This document shows, one piece after another, positions 1 to 9,861 of a stretch of DNA of 64,000 bases (position 1 is its first letter; every line of letters starts with the position of its first letter). This DNA comes from Actinomyces sp. oral taxon 897. Its GTDB lineage: Bacteria; Actinomycetota; Actinomycetes; Actinomycetales; Actinomycetaceae. The DNA lies in assembly GCF_002999235.1 (NCBI RefSeq), contig NZ_CP027236.1, forward strand, positions 1,674,001 to 1,738,000, written 5' to 3'. The notes beneath the pieces are model-generated. The model was not told the origin of the DNA, did not search any database, and saw only the letters and a program-made list of their open reading frames with translations. The translations under genes and the position numbers were made by a program.

Positions 1-1034
1 ACCCGCATGACGACGCCGTCGTAGGCGTCCAGGGTGGCCAGGCGGATCCGCTCCCCCTCCTTCAGGCCGGTGACAGTGAACAGGGTGGCGTCCTTCTGGT
101 TGTCCACCCAGTAGTGGAAGCTCGTCAGGGGCGAGGCGTACTCCTCCAGGTCCAGGGGCGGGCGGACGTGGTCACGCAGGACGTCGCGGTGCTCCCCGCC
201 CTGGAGGACGGGGGCGGTCAGGGCGGACGCCACCAGGGCGACAGCGACCATGGCGAGCGACCCGGCCACCGTGAGCCAGCGCCTGCCCTGGCCCGTGGGG
301 CTGCCCACAATGCCCCGGCCGGCCTCCCGCCGGCGCCGGTGGGCCAGCCAGGAGGTCCACAGCAGGCCCGTGGCCAGGACGGTCCCGGCTGCGGGCAGGG
401 CCAGGGGGGCGTTCTGGGAGCCCCACAGCACGCCGACCAGCCCCAGGGCCGCCACCGGTACCAGCGCCCAGGCCTGGCGGCGGGTGGTGCGCAGCGCGGT
501 GGTGACCGCGGTGACCGACGCCAGCAGCCCGGCCAGGTAGGGCACGATGGCGGGGCCTACGAACGCCCCTGCGGGCGGGCTCAGGGTGAGCAGGTCCTTC
601 CAGGCCTCCACGGCCCCGGTGACCAGCCCCTGGAGGGTGGCGAGGGTGGGGACCAGGCGTGAGGTGGTCGTGGCGGGCAGGGCCAGGGCGCCGCCCGCCA
701 GGAGGTAGGTCAGGGTGGTGGCCAGGAGCGTCTCCAGCAGGCTCCACCGCCACCGGGCCCCGGCCAGGCCAATGAGGCTGCCCAGGGCAATGCCCCCGGC
801 CACCGCCGTATAACCGCTGGTGTCCCCGAATACGGCGCCGTGGGTGGCCCCGGCGGCTCCCAGGAGGAGGACGACGGCGCCCAGGCTCACCCAGTCCACG
901 CCCCGGGCGGGCGCCTGATCGGCCTCACCGGTGCTCTGAGCCCGGGGCCCGTCGGTGGCCCCGGTCTGCCCGGTCACGGGCTCAGGAGTATCAGTGCTCT
1001 GCCCGGTCACGGGCTCAGGGGTGTCAGCGCTCAC
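1..1034 (-). CDS. TgpA-like transglutaminase membrane protein, N-terminal part (runs off left edge)
   Basis: Translating the minus strand from GTG at 1034 gives an open frame to the window edge (about 344 residues). It starts with a Thr/Gly/Pro-rich cytoplasmic head, then several hydrophobic segments (for example VSLGAVVLLLGAAGATHGAV and LASVTAVTTALRTT), then an extracytoplasmic stretch beginning near DHVRPPLDLEEYASPL. This is the layout of actinobacterial TgpA/DUF3488 transglutaminase-like proteins: an N-terminal membrane domain followed by the papain-like catalytic domain, which would lie outside the window. The GTG overlaps the TGA of the upstream DUF58 gene, so the two are translationally coupled. 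The MoxR-DUF58-transglutaminase order is a strong contextual marker. The catalytic Cys-His-Asp cannot be checked here. Confidence 0.85.
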   Translation of the reverse strand, partial: MSADTPEPVTGQSTDTPEPVTGQTGATDGPRAQSTGEADQAPARGVDWVSLGAVVLLLGAAGATHGAVFGDTSGYTAVAGGIALGSLIGLAGARWRWSLLETLLATTLTYLLAGGALALPATTTSRLVPTLATLQGLVTGAVEAWKDLLTLSPPAGAFVGPAIVPYLAGLLASVTAVTTALRTTRRQAWALVPVAALGLVGVLWGSQNAPLALPAAGTVLATGLLWTSWLAHRRRREAGRGIVGSPTGQGRRWLTVAGSLAMVAVALVASALTAPVLQGGEHRDVLRDHVRPPLDLEEYASPLTSFHYWVDNQKDATLFTVTGLKEGERIRLATLDAYDGVVMR

Positions 1035-2587
1035 GAGTCGACCTTTCTCATGGCCCGGCCCAGCAGGTCGAGCTCGGGCAGGGTCAGGACGGGCAGCCCG
1101 GCCAGGCGCTGGGAGCGCAGGGCGGCGTCGCCGTCCACGCGCAGGGCGATAGACCGGGTGCTCAGGGGGAGCTCGACGTGGGCGCGGTGGATGCTGGCAA
1201 TGGGGACCAGGGAGCCGGTGACCAGGACGGTGACCGAGGCGTCGGGGACGGCTGCGGCGGCGCAGCGGGTGACCTCCATGAGGTCACCGCGGTCGGCCAG
1301 GCGCTCAATGGTGGTCAGCAGGTCCAGGACCCGGGTGGAGGTGGGCAGCAGCGGGACGCCCGCCTGGGTGACCAGGCTCAGCTCACGGTGCTCGCGCAGG
1401 GCGGTCAGGGCCAGGGAGGCGGTGACGCTCACGGCCGTCTCAAAGTCCTCGTCACTGGCCCAGGAGGCCGGGTCCAGGTCCAGGACGAGCAGGAGGTGGG
1501 CGCGGCGGGTCTCCTCGAACTGGCGGACCATGAGGCGTCCAACGCGGGCGGTGGTGCGCCAGTGCACATTGCGCCGGTCGTCCCCGGGCACGTAGTCGCG
1601 CAGGGCGTGGAAGGACACGTCCGAGCTGGACAGGTCCTGGGTGACCGCGCCCTCAATGTCACGGATGAACCCCAGGGCGGTGGTGTCCAGGGCGGTGGTG
1701 CGCGGGTGGATGTAGAGGTCCAGGGGGTCGGTCCAGCGCTGGGTGCGCCGCACAAGCCCCAGGGCGTCCCCGCGCACGGAGGTGACCGGGCCCACGGTGA
1801 CCAGGCCGCGGCGTCGGGTGGGGACGGTGAAGACCTCCTCGTGCGTCTGCCCCGCGCCCAGGCGGGGCACCCGGAAGACGGCCAGGCCCCGGCCCACGGG
1901 CATCTCAATGGTGCTAGAGCCCACGGCCCGGCCCGCGGCGCCACGCAGGACCACGTTGCCCAGGGCGGGCTTCCCCACGGTCACGCGGGTGGAGGCCAGG
2001 GAGACGGTGACCTGGTAGCTGGTGCGCCCCAGGGACCACAGCAGGGCCACCACCAGCAGGAGGGTCAGGGCGGTGGCCAGGGTCCAGGCCTCCAGCCAGT
2101 GGCGGGTGGCGCCAGCCCACCAGGACAGGGCCATGACGACCAGGCTCCCCCACCCCAGCGGGGTGACGGCGCCCAGGACCGAGCCGGTGAAGCGCACGAC
2201 GGGCCCCAGGACGGCGACCTGCTCACAGCGGCGGGCGAGGTCGGCCAGGGGCGCCAGGAGGCGGGCGCGCGCCACCTGGGCGCCCTGGGTGCACAGGCGC
2301 CGGGCGGTGGCGACCAGCCAGGGGGCCAGGCGGGACAGGGAGCGCCACAGGCGGGCCGGGTCCAGTCGTCTCCGGCCCGTCTGGCGCTCACCCGGGGCCC
2401 CGGAGGCCCGGGCCTGGCCGTCTCCGCCCCGACCCGGACGCCACCAGCGTCCCCTGCCTCCCTGGCCGGCAGCGCCCCCGGAGGCACGACGACGCCACCT
2501 GCGCCCCCTGGCCGGCGGGGGCGGTGGAGGAGGGGGCGGGGCCGCTGAGGCGGGAGGGGGAGGCGGGGGCGGGGGTGGCTGGGACAT
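1031..2587 (-). CDS. DUF58 domain protein of the MoxR/transglutaminase cluster
   Basis: A 518-residue membrane protein. Residues 1-35 are almost pure proline/alanine, followed by an Arg/Gly-rich basic segment. Two hydrophobic segments lie at about 139-160 and 166-187. The hallmark DUF58 motif is at about 331-359 (DYVPGDDRRNVHWRTTAR, then VRQFEE). DUF58 proteins have a VWA-like fold and accompany MoxR ATPases. The MoxR partner is thought to remodel or activate DUF58/VWA clients, but the substrate is unknown. It begins 9 bp after the MoxR stop and overlaps the transglutaminase start. The polyproline head is longer than usual for the family and may bind partners. Family assignment is firm; role is inferred from context. 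Confidence 0.93.
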   Translation of the reverse strand: MSQPPPPPPPPPASAAPPPPPPPPPARGRRWRRRASGGAAGQGGRGRWWRPGRGGDGQARASGAPGERQTGRRRLDPARLWRSLSRLAPWLVATARRLCTQGAQVARARLLAPLADLARRCEQVAVLGPVVRFTGSVLGAVTPLGWGSLVVMALSWWAGATRHWLEAWTLATALTLLLVVALLWSLGRTSYQVTVSLASTRVTVGKPALGNVVLRGAAGRAVGSSTIEMPVGRGLAVFRVPRLGAGQTHEEVFTVPTRRRGLVTVGPVTSVRGDALGLVRRTQRWTDPLDLYIHPRTTALDTTALGFIRDIEGAVTQDLSSSDVSFHALRDYVPGDDRRNVHWRTTARVGRLMVRQFEETRRAHLLLVLDLDPASWASDEDFETAVSVTASLALTALREHRELSLVTQAGVPLLPTSTRVLDLLTTIERLADRGDLMEVTRCAAAAVPDASVTVLVTGSLVPIASIHRAHVELPLSTRSIALRVDGDAALRSQRLAGLPVLTLPELDLLGRAMRKVDS

Positions 2588-2596
2588 GGCAGCGGC

Positions 2597-3559
2597 CTAC
2601 CTGTGGGTGGGTGCGGGTACGGTGGTCAGGGCGTGGTCGATGACCTGCTCGGGACTGGCCCCGGCGAACTCCGCGTCAGGATCCATCACCACACGGTGCG
2701 CCCACACACTACGAGCCAGATCCTTGACGTCATCAGGCACCACGTACGCCCGACCCTGAGCAGCCGCCCACACCCGCGCCACCCGCACCATCGCGATCGC
2801 CCCACGAGTCGACACCCCCAACCTCACCGAGGCATCCCCCCGCGTCGCCTCCACCAGAGCCCCCACATAGTCCAGCACCGAGTCCTCCACATGATTACCC
2901 GCCGCCAGATCCGCCATCGACGCCACCGCCGAGGACGCGATCACCGCCCCCAGAGACCGCGACCGGTCCGGACGAGCCGACCCCGCCAGCACCCGACGCA
3001 GAGCCACCCGGTCCGGGTACCCCACCGACGTCTTCACCAGGAACCGGTCCAACTGCGCCTCAGGCAGACGATACGTCCCCGCCTGCTCAATCGGGTTCTG
3101 CGTCGCGATCACCATGAACGGACGACCCGCCGCATGAGCCACCCCGTCCACCGTCACCTGCGACTCCTCCATCACCTCCAACAGGGCCGACTGCGTCTTC
3201 GGACTCGCCCGGTTGATCTCGTCCGCCAGCACCACCGAGGCGAACACCGGACCCGCGTGGAACTCCCACTCCCCACTCCCCTGATCGAACACCGTCACCC
3301 CCGTGATATCACTAGGCAGCAGATCCGGCGTGAACTGGATCCGCGAGTGCGTCCCCTGCACCGTCGCCGCCACCGCCCGAGCCAGAGCCGTCTTCCCCGT
3401 CCCCGGCGCGTCCTCCAGCAACAAGTGCCCCTCAGCCAGCATCGTCACCAGAGCCAACCTCACCACCTCCTCCTTACCCAACAGAGCCAGACCCACATTA
3501 CCCACCATCCGCGCAAACGTCTCCGCAAACCAAGCCGCATTCTCCTGAGTCATAGCCAT
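2597..3559 (-). CDS. MoxR-family AAA+ ATPase
   Basis: About 320 residues from the chosen ATG at 3559, which has an AGGCGG ribosome site just upstream. An in-frame ATG at 3595 overlaps the previous TGA (ATGA) but lacks a Shine-Dalgarno, so 332 residues is the alternative. Walker A is EDAPGTGKT, Walker B is VVLADEINR, sensor 1 is ATQNP, and the MoxR AAA_3 pattern continues with EAQLDRFLVK. The C-terminal helical lid is complete. MoxR ATPases act as chaperone-like activators of VWA/DUF58 proteins, which matches the downstream gene. Codon choice is odd: wobble positions favour G and T (GCG, ACG, GTG, GGT, GCT), while both neighbours favour C. The pattern reverts to C-ending only in the last 20 or so codons. 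Confidence 0.96.
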   Translation of the reverse strand: MAMTQENAAWFAETFARMVGNVGLALLGKEEVVRLALVTMLAEGHLLLEDAPGTGKTALARAVAATVQGTHSRIQFTPDLLPSDITGVTVFDQGSGEWEFHAGPVFASVVLADEINRASPKTQSALLEVMEESQVTVDGVAHAAGRPFMVIATQNPIEQAGTYRLPEAQLDRFLVKTSVGYPDRVALRRVLAGSARPDRSRSLGAVIASSAVASMADLAAGNHVEDSVLDYVGALVEATRGDASVRLGVSTRGAIAMVRVARVWAAAQGRAYVVPDDVKDLARSVWAHRVVMDPDAEFAGASPEQVIDHALTTVPAPTHR

Positions 3560-3591
3560 AGGATATCCGCCTTTCTCTCCGCTACCGGGGG

Positions 3592-6500
3592 TCATCTGCA
3601 GCTAAGGCTGTCAATCATGTTCGCCCACTGGGCGTCCTTGTATTTGGTGTCGGCACCGAGCACGCCTATATTCCACTTACCCTCATAGGAGGCGTTTCCG
3701 GCCCCGTCAACGGGGATGGAGGTGGAGACGCTGTAGCCACCGAATTTGCCGGAGCAGCTGACCGTGGTATTGGGCGGCCAGTCCGTGAGCCTCAGGCCCA
3801 CCACGTTGCAGGTCGCTACGGCGCAGTACCCTATGCTCGAGCCCCCACCGAACTGCCCTGCCGCCTTATAGGTCCCTGCCGAGCGCGCGTAGGTCCGGGT
3901 CCTGGCCTCCGCGCAGCTGTCGGAAGTCGGCGACTCGCCCTTCTCGGAGGAGTGCTGGACCGCCTTGACGCACAGGCGGACGTAGCCCCCCTCACCGACG
4001 TCCCACGACCTGGACCCTGAGGGTCCCACCGACGCGGATTCGTGGCCTGAGAGCACGAAGCTGGTGTCCCGGCCGTTGCCGTTGCCCCCGCTCCAGCTGC
4101 AGTCCACGCGCGTACCGTTGGCCGCGCAGCTCATGGTGGGGCCGACCGGGGACCCGAAGGGCGTGACCGTACCGGCCTCAGTGGGCGTCGAGCAGCTCTG
4201 GGTGCCGGTCTTGGCCCCGCAGGCCCGTACCCTGACGGTCGCGGCCTGGCCGTTGGACAGGCCGTTGCCGCTGAGGTTGGACACCGACTGCCAGGCGCCC
4301 CCGCCCACGCTCCACTCCAGGGACAGGTCGCTGGTGCGCCAGCCGTTGCCGGCCACCGCCGAGGTGGTCATACTGATCTGGTTGTCGCTGCCGGTGGCCG
4401 CCAGGCCCGAGGCGTTGGGGGAGGCGGGCACGCCCACCACCCAGGTGCTGACGCAGGTCTGGGAGGAGGTCCGGGCCGAGGCGTTCGCGCCATCGTTGGT
4501 GGCGGTGACGCAGAAGCTGACCTGGTCCTCGGCGGTGCCCACGCCCTCCAGGGTGGTGGACCGCGAGCCCCCCTGGACCGTGGTGCTGGCGCCGTTGGAG
4601 GAGGTCACGGTGTAGTACTCGACGTCCTTGCCGTTGGTGCTGCTCACCGGGCCCCAGCTGACGCGCACGGAGTCCGACCCCGAGGCCGTGCCCAGGCCGG
4701 TGGCCTCCGCGGAGACCGTCCCCACCGGGCCGGGGCGGCCGAAGGGGGTCACCGCCACCGACGGGGAGGACCACTCCTGGGACTGGCCCTTGGCGTTCTC
4801 GGCCTTGACCACCACCGTGTAGGCGCTGCCGTTGGTCAGGCCCGTGAAGGTGGCGCTGGTGCCGGTGACGCTCTGCTGCTGGCCGCCGGGGGACAGCGCC
4901 ACCGTGTAGCCCTTGAGGGCCGAGCCCTCGTTGCTCGGGGCCGACCAGGTCACCGAGAGCTCACGGTCCCCGGGCGTGGCCACCGCCTGGGGCACGGTCC
5001 CGGGCACCACGTCGATATTGGTGGTCGCCGAGGCGGAGGCCGGGGAGTCGCCCACGGCGTTGCGGGCCACCACGTGGAAGGTGTGGTCCACGCCGTTGGT
5101 GCGCCCGGAGAACAGGCAGCTGGTGACCACGCCGCAGTCGGTGGAGTCGCCCTGGGTGTCGTCGTAGAGGGTGAAGCCGGTGACGTCCGCGCCGTTGGCC
5201 GGGCCCGCGGTCCAGGAGACCAGGGCCGTGGCCGGGGAGTTGGAGGTGGCGCTCACCGCCGTGGGCGCACCCGGCCTGTCGCGCACGGTCACGGTGACCA
5301 CGCCCTCGACCTCACGGGTGGGGTCGTCGGTCTTGTCGCCCACGCGGTAGCTGACCGTGGCGGTGCCGTTGGTGCCCGACGGCGGGGTAATGCTCAGGGT
5401 GGTCCCGGACACCGAGACCGTCCCCCCGTCGGAGGAGGTGGGTGTGCCCACCAGGTGCAGGGGGGTGTCGGGGAAGGGGTTGGAGGCGTAGGAGGAGACG
5501 TCCACGCTCACGGGCCTGCCGGCGTCGGTGGTCACCGAGGCGGCGGAGAGCTGGACAAGGGGCCGGGTGGAGCCCACCACGCTCACCGGCACGCTGGCGG
5601 AGGTGCTCGCGCCCCCGGCGTCGGTGACGGTGAGGGTCATGGACCCCGCGCTGCCCCGGGGGGCGTCGGCGGACACGCCTACCGACAGCGAGGAGCCCGA
5701 CGCCGAGGCGCTGACCCCGGCGGGCACGTCGGACAGGGTGTAGGTCATGGAGGCGGGGTCCTCGCCGTCGGGGTCGGTGACCCACTGGGCCATGGAGACG
5801 GCGGGGGAGGTCTCCCCGGCGGCCACCTCCACGCCGGTGGGCGTGACCACGGGGGGCCGGTTCTCACCGGGGGTGACGGTGATAGGCAGGGTCAGCGGGA
5901 CCACGTTGCCCGCGGGGTCGTTGAGGTCGGCCCCGTCAGTGACCTCGAAGGTCACCGAGGAGGGCCCGGAGTAGTCCGCGGCGGCGCCGAAGGTCAGGGT
6001 GGTGGCGTCCTTGACCAGGGACGAGCCGTCCCAGCCGACGGCGGCGCTGACCTTGTCGGGGTCCGTGATCTGGACCTTCTTGCCCGGGGTGGCCAGGACG
6101 TAGTCGCCCAGGGGGATGGTCACGGTGGTGCCGGCCCTGACGGTCACGGCGCCCTTGGTGGCGTCCAGGCGCGGGACGGTCACGGTGGTGCCGGGCACGT
6201 TGACCACCGCCGAGGAGGTCAGGCCGTCGGGGTCGGTCAGGGTGTACAGGACGAAGCGCTGCTGGTCGCGCACCTCCACGACGAGCTTGCCGTCCTGGAC
6301 GCGCACGCCGTCGTCGGCGGAGGAGATGGTGTCCGCGGCCACGTCCCCGTCGGGGTCCTCGTCGTTGGCCAGCACGTCCACGGGCACCCAGGCCCCGGCG
6401 CGCACCTGGTCGGCGGGGACCTCGTCGTCGCGCGCCACGGGCGCGGACAGCGGGGCGGTGGGTGAGACGGTGAGGGTCAGCAGGCCGGTGACCGGGTCGG

Positions 6501-9500
6501 ACCTGCCGTCGGTCACCCCGTACTCCATGGTGTAGGTGCCCGGGGTCGTCGGGGAGCGCAGGGCCACCCGCGAGCCGCGGGCCGCGGGGGCCACGGCCGG
6601 GTCCTGGGAGGCGATGAGGCTCTCCACCAGGGACAGGGAGTCGCCGTCGGGGTCGACGTCGTTGGCCAGGACGGGCACGGCCACCGCCACGTCGGGGCGC
6701 ACGGTGACGGCGTCGGCCACCGCCACGGGGCGCTGGTTGCTGGTGGCGGCCGGGGCCACGCCCACGCGGACCTGCGCGGTGGCGATCTTGCCCAGGCGGT
6801 CGCGCACCGTGTAGGTGAACACGTCGGTGCCGACCTTGTTCGGGGCGGCCGTGTAGGCCATCTCGGCGGTGCCCAGCTCCACGGCCCCCAGCCTGGGGCT
6901 GGTGCCCAGGCCCACCAGGGTCACGGAGTCCCCCTCGGAGTCGATACCCTCCAGGGGTACGGGGATGGTCACGGTCTCCCCGGCCACGGCCCAGGCGGTG
7001 ACGTCCTTGGGGTGCGGGGGCGTGTTGCGCTCCTCGTCCATGGCCACCACCGTGACCCGTACCACGGCGGAGGCCACGTTGCCGGCGGTGTCACGCACCG
7101 TGTAGATCATGTTGCCGCTGCCGGGCTGGTCCCCGGCGCGGAAGCGCACCTGGTTGCCGGAGGTGAAGGGGGTGCCCATGGCGGGGGCGATCTCGTGCTG
7201 GAGGTCCCCGCTGACGCTCATGGTCAGGCCCGCCGGGGAGCGGTCGTTGGCCAGCACGGAGACGGTGCCGATGTCACCGGCGCGCACCACCAGGGTGTCG
7301 TCGGTGAGCTCGGGGGGCGCGCTGGCCGAGGCCGCGGGGACGGGGATGACCATGACGTGCCCCTCGGTGGTGCCGTAGGCGTTGGCCACGGTGTAGGTCA
7401 CCTGGGCCGGGGCGCTCAGGCCGCTGGGGGCGGTGACGCGCAGCAGGTGGTGCTGGAGGAGGGCCGCCACCAGGGGCGAGCCCTCGGGGGTGCGCACGGA
7501 CTGCACGGAGAGCACGCCCCCGTTGGGGTCCATGTCGTTGTCCAGGACCGCTACCAGGGCCTGGCCACCGGCGGGCAGGGTGGTGACGTCGTCCATGGCC
7601 ACCGGCGGCAGCGAGACCGCCGGGTCCACGGCGTCCACCCGGATGAGGCCGTCGGTGGACGAGGGGCCGTCGCTGACGGTGTAGGTCAGGTAGGTGGTCC
7701 CCGGGGCCGACGGCGTGACGGTCACCATGCCCAGGTTCTGGTCCACGCTGACGCCCACCCCGGCGGGGGCCTGGCCGACGGAGACCAGGCGCAGGGTGTC
7801 GCCGTTGGCGTCGGTGTCGTTGAGCAGCGGCATGACCTGGACGCCCACCCCGGCGGGGGTGATGACGTGGTCGCCGTTGGCCACCGGGGGCACGTTGTCG
7901 TTGCCGCGCACGTCCACGCGCAGCACGCCGTCGGTCTCGGCGGTGCCGTCGGAGTAGGTGACGGTCAGGTCGGTGGTGCCGGTGGCGGAGCCCAGGTCAC
8001 GGACGTTGATGGTGCCGTCGGCCCTCCAGGTGACGTCGAGGTCGGCGGGGAAGGCCACGCCCTTGAGGTAGACGGGGTCGCCGTCGGGGTCGATCCAGTC
8101 CCCGGACACGTTGAGGGAGACCTGCGCCCCGCTGGTCAGGGCCAGGGTGGAGGTGCGCAGCTGGGTGGGGCCGTCGTTGACGCTGAAGGGGTGGACGGTC
8201 AGGGTGACGGTGGCCTGGTCGGTGTCCTGGCCGTCGTCGAGGGTGTAGGTGAAGGTGGACTCCCCGGTGGCCTGCTCCTGGACCTGCGCCTGGAGGGCCG
8301 CTCCCCCGCGGACCTTGCCCACGGTGGCGAAGGAGGGGTCGGCGTCGGGGGTGGCCACCAGGACGTCGCCGTCGGGGTCGGTGTCGTTGGCGACCACCGG
8401 CAGGTAGGCGGTGCGTCCGGGGCGCACCCCGAAGGAGTCGTCCACGGCGTCGGGGGGCGTGTTCTCCTCCTTGCGCTCCTGCTGGGCCTCGTCCTGGGTC
8501 CGGGTGGAGTCCTCGTCGCTGGTCTCCTCCTTCTCGACGTCGGAGTTGACGGCGTCCCAGTTGTCCACCTGGACCATGTTCCTGTCCGGCAGCCACAGGC
8601 CCCCGGACTCGACGTCGTTGAGGACGATGACCTCGCGGTTGACGCGGAAGACGGCCCGGGTGGCGTCGTCGAGGCCGGCCACGGCCATGTCGACGTCGTC
8701 CTGGGGGCCCTCGCAGTCGCGCAGGAAGGAGCCCTTGCCGCCCCAGGCGGCGTAGGCGCACCCGGCGTGCTGGGCGGGGCGGGCGGGGGTGCCCCCGGCC
8801 AGGGTGGGCGCGACGGTGGTGACCTCGCCCTCCAGGGACACGCGCAGCAGGGCCTGGCTGGTGGACACCAGGACCTCGCCGGCGGCCGGGCCGGGGATCT
8901 GGAGGCGCCAGGAGTCGCCGGGCAGGGTGACGGTCCTGCCGCCGGGCAGGACCAGGGTGCCCGAGGTCGTGTCCAGGACCGCGGTGGCCGAGCCGACGGC
9001 GCTGACCTCCAGGACGGCCTCGGGGCCCAGGGCGGGCAGGTCGGTCTGGGTGACGTCGTAGGTGGAGCCCGCCGGGGTCAGGGTGCGCAGGGTGCCGGTG
9101 CGGGTGGAGGCGACGTGGACCGAGCCGTCGGTGCCCATGGCCAGGACCGCGCCCGGCATGTCGGTGACCAGCGGGCTGGAGGAGGCGGGGTCGAAGCTGG
9201 CGTACCGGGAGGCGGGCATGACCCAGACGTGGCCGCTGTCGGGGGCGGCCACGCCCACCGAGCCCCCGCCCAGCTCCATGCGGGCCGAGCCGGTGGCGCT
9301 GGAGGCGGTGAGGAGCTCGCTGCGGGCCACGTCCACCTGGGTGTAGGTGTCGGACTCGGTGTCGGAGACGAAGACGTCGGCGGCGGCCTGGTCCACGTCG
9401 AAGGAGGCCGAGCCGGCCCGGAACCCGGAGTCCAGGGCCTGGGAGGGGTAGTTGAGGTGGGCCACCAGGCGCATACCGGCGTTGGTGACCCACACGCCGC

Positions 9501-9717
9501 CGTCGTGGAGGTCCACCTCGTGGGTGGCGACGCCGGGGTTGAGCAGCACCAGGACCACCGCCGCCGCCGTGAGGACGCTCGTGACCCACACGGTCAGCCT
9601 ACGTACCGAGAGACGCCGCAACAGCCGACCTTTCCACGGGGACGGGAATCCTCCGGCCGTACGACGCCGCAAGTCACGGAGGAGACGAAAAACGTCGCCG
9701 TGAGTATGCCACAGCAC
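3592..9717 (-). CDS. Giant membrane-anchored Ig-like/fibronectin type III protein of the PFNA-type cluster
   Basis: A 2041-residue surface protein. A basic cytoplasmic head (1-40) precedes one membrane segment at about 41-64, so nearly all of the chain is extracytoplasmic. Residues of about 65-400 look like a beta-propeller-type repeat region. From about 425 a long series of bacterial Ig/cadherin-like repeats carries the calcium-type motif NDTDPDGD and variants (NDTDANGD, DNDMDPNG, NDVDPDGD, NDEDPDGD). About 1480-1800 holds FN3 domains (PGAPTAVSATSNSP..VSW, then two more). The C-terminus is cysteine-containing. In Bifidobacterium the equivalent FN3 protein sits beside MoxR, DUF58, transglutaminase and a Ser/Thr kinase and is proposed to bind host ligands. 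The start is a GTG; a TTG closer to the membrane segment is possible. The 144-bp AT-rich gap upstream (9718-9861) probably holds its promoter. Confidence 0.88.
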   Translation of the reverse strand: MLWHTHGDVFRLLRDLRRRTAGGFPSPWKGRLLRRLSVRRLTVWVTSVLTAAAVVLVLLNPGVATHEVDLHDGGVWVTNAGMRLVAHLNYPSQALDSGFRAGSASFDVDQAAADVFVSDTESDTYTQVDVARSELLTASSATGSARMELGGGSVGVAAPDSGHVWVMPASRYASFDPASSSPLVTDMPGAVLAMGTDGSVHVASTRTGTLRTLTPAGSTYDVTQTDLPALGPEAVLEVSAVGSATAVLDTTSGTLVLPGGRTVTLPGDSWRLQIPGPAAGEVLVSTSQALLRVSLEGEVTTVAPTLAGGTPARPAQHAGCAYAAWGGKGSFLRDCEGPQDDVDMAVAGLDDATRAVFRVNREVIVLNDVESGGLWLPDRNMVQVDNWDAVNSDVEKEETSDEDSTRTQDEAQQERKEENTPPDAVDDSFGVRPGRTAYLPVVANDTDPDGDVLVATPDADPSFATVGKVRGGAALQAQVQEQATGESTFTYTLDDGQDTDQATVTLTVHPFSVNDGPTQLRTSTLALTSGAQVSLNVSGDWIDPDGDPVYLKGVAFPADLDVTWRADGTINVRDLGSATGTTDLTVTYSDGTAETDGVLRVDVRGNDNVPPVANGDHVITPAGVGVQVMPLLNDTDANGDTLRLVSVGQAPAGVGVSVDQNLGMVTVTPSAPGTTYLTYTVSDGPSSTDGLIRVDAVDPAVSLPPVAMDDVTTLPAGGQALVAVLDNDMDPNGGVLSVQSVRTPEGSPLVAALLQHHLLRVTAPSGLSAPAQVTYTVANAYGTTEGHVMVIPVPAASASAPPELTDDTLVVRAGDIGTVSVLANDRSPAGLTMSVSGDLQHEIAPAMGTPFTSGNQVRFRAGDQPGSGNMIYTVRDTAGNVASAVVRVTVVAMDEERNTPPHPKDVTAWAVAGETVTIPVPLEGIDSEGDSVTLVGLGTSPRLGAVELGTAEMAYTAAPNKVGTDVFTYTVRDRLGKIATAQVRVGVAPAATSNQRPVAVADAVTVRPDVAVAVPVLANDVDPDGDSLSLVESLIASQDPAVAPAARGSRVALRSPTTPGTYTMEYGVTDGRSDPVTGLLTLTVSPTAPLSAPVARDDEVPADQVRAGAWVPVDVLANDEDPDGDVAADTISSADDGVRVQDGKLVVEVRDQQRFVLYTLTDPDGLTSSAVVNVPGTTVTVPRLDATKGAVTVRAGTTVTIPLGDYVLATPGKKVQITDPDKVSAAVGWDGSSLVKDATTLTFGAAADYSGPSSVTFEVTDGADLNDPAGNVVPLTLPITVTPGENRPPVVTPTGVEVAAGETSPAVSMAQWVTDPDGEDPASMTYTLSDVPAGVSASASGSSLSVGVSADAPRGSAGSMTLTVTDAGGASTSASVPVSVVGSTRPLVQLSAASVTTDAGRPVSVDVSSYASNPFPDTPLHLVGTPTSSDGGTVSVSGTTLSITPPSGTNGTATVSYRVGDKTDDPTREVEGVVTVTVRDRPGAPTAVSATSNSPATALVSWTAGPANGADVTGFTLYDDTQGDSTDCGVVTSCLFSGRTNGVDHTFHVVARNAVGDSPASASATTNIDVVPGTVPQAVATPGDRELSVTWSAPSNEGSALKGYTVALSPGGQQQSVTGTSATFTGLTNGSAYTVVVKAENAKGQSQEWSSPSVAVTPFGRPGPVGTVSAEATGLGTASGSDSVRVSWGPVSSTNGKDVEYYTVTSSNGASTTVQGGSRSTTLEGVGTAEDQVSFCVTATNDGANASARTSSQTCVSTWVVGVPASPNASGLAATGSDNQISMTTSAVAGNGWRTSDLSLEWSVGGGAWQSVSNLSGNGLSNGQAATVRVRACGAKTGTQSCSTPTEAGTVTPFGSPVGPTMSCAANGTRVDCSWSGGNGNGRDTSFVLSGHESASVGPSGSRSWDVGEGGYVRLCVKAVQHSSEKGESPTSDSCAEARTRTYARSAGTYKAAGQFGGGSSIGYCAVATCNVVGLRLTDWPPNTTVSCSGKFGGYSVSTSIPVDGAGNASYEGKWNIGVLGADTKYKDAQWANMIDSLSCR

Positions 9718-9861
9718 CAGGACGCCTCAGGGGCCTCGAGGACCCCGGATACAGACAGGTTCTGACCCATGCCCAGGTATTTCAATGTGTTTTGATCACA
9801 TTACTTTATCTTGAGGCTCTTTGTTACGTGGAAGTAACGTCCCATTCTCCTCCGTCGGCCT

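Noticed and set aside
5074..9765. Long plus-strand open frames opposite the FN3 gene (Gly/Val/His/Arg-rich, up to 917 residues)
   Set aside because: They are antisense shadows of a GC-rich gene: low-complexity composition, no ribosome sites, and the minus frame shows real domains.
9790..9840. AATGTG/CACATT and GTTAC/GTAAC dyads as terminators after TPR gene 1
   Set aside because: Stems of only 5-6 bp in an AT-rich gap that more likely holds the FN3 promoter; not strong enough to call.
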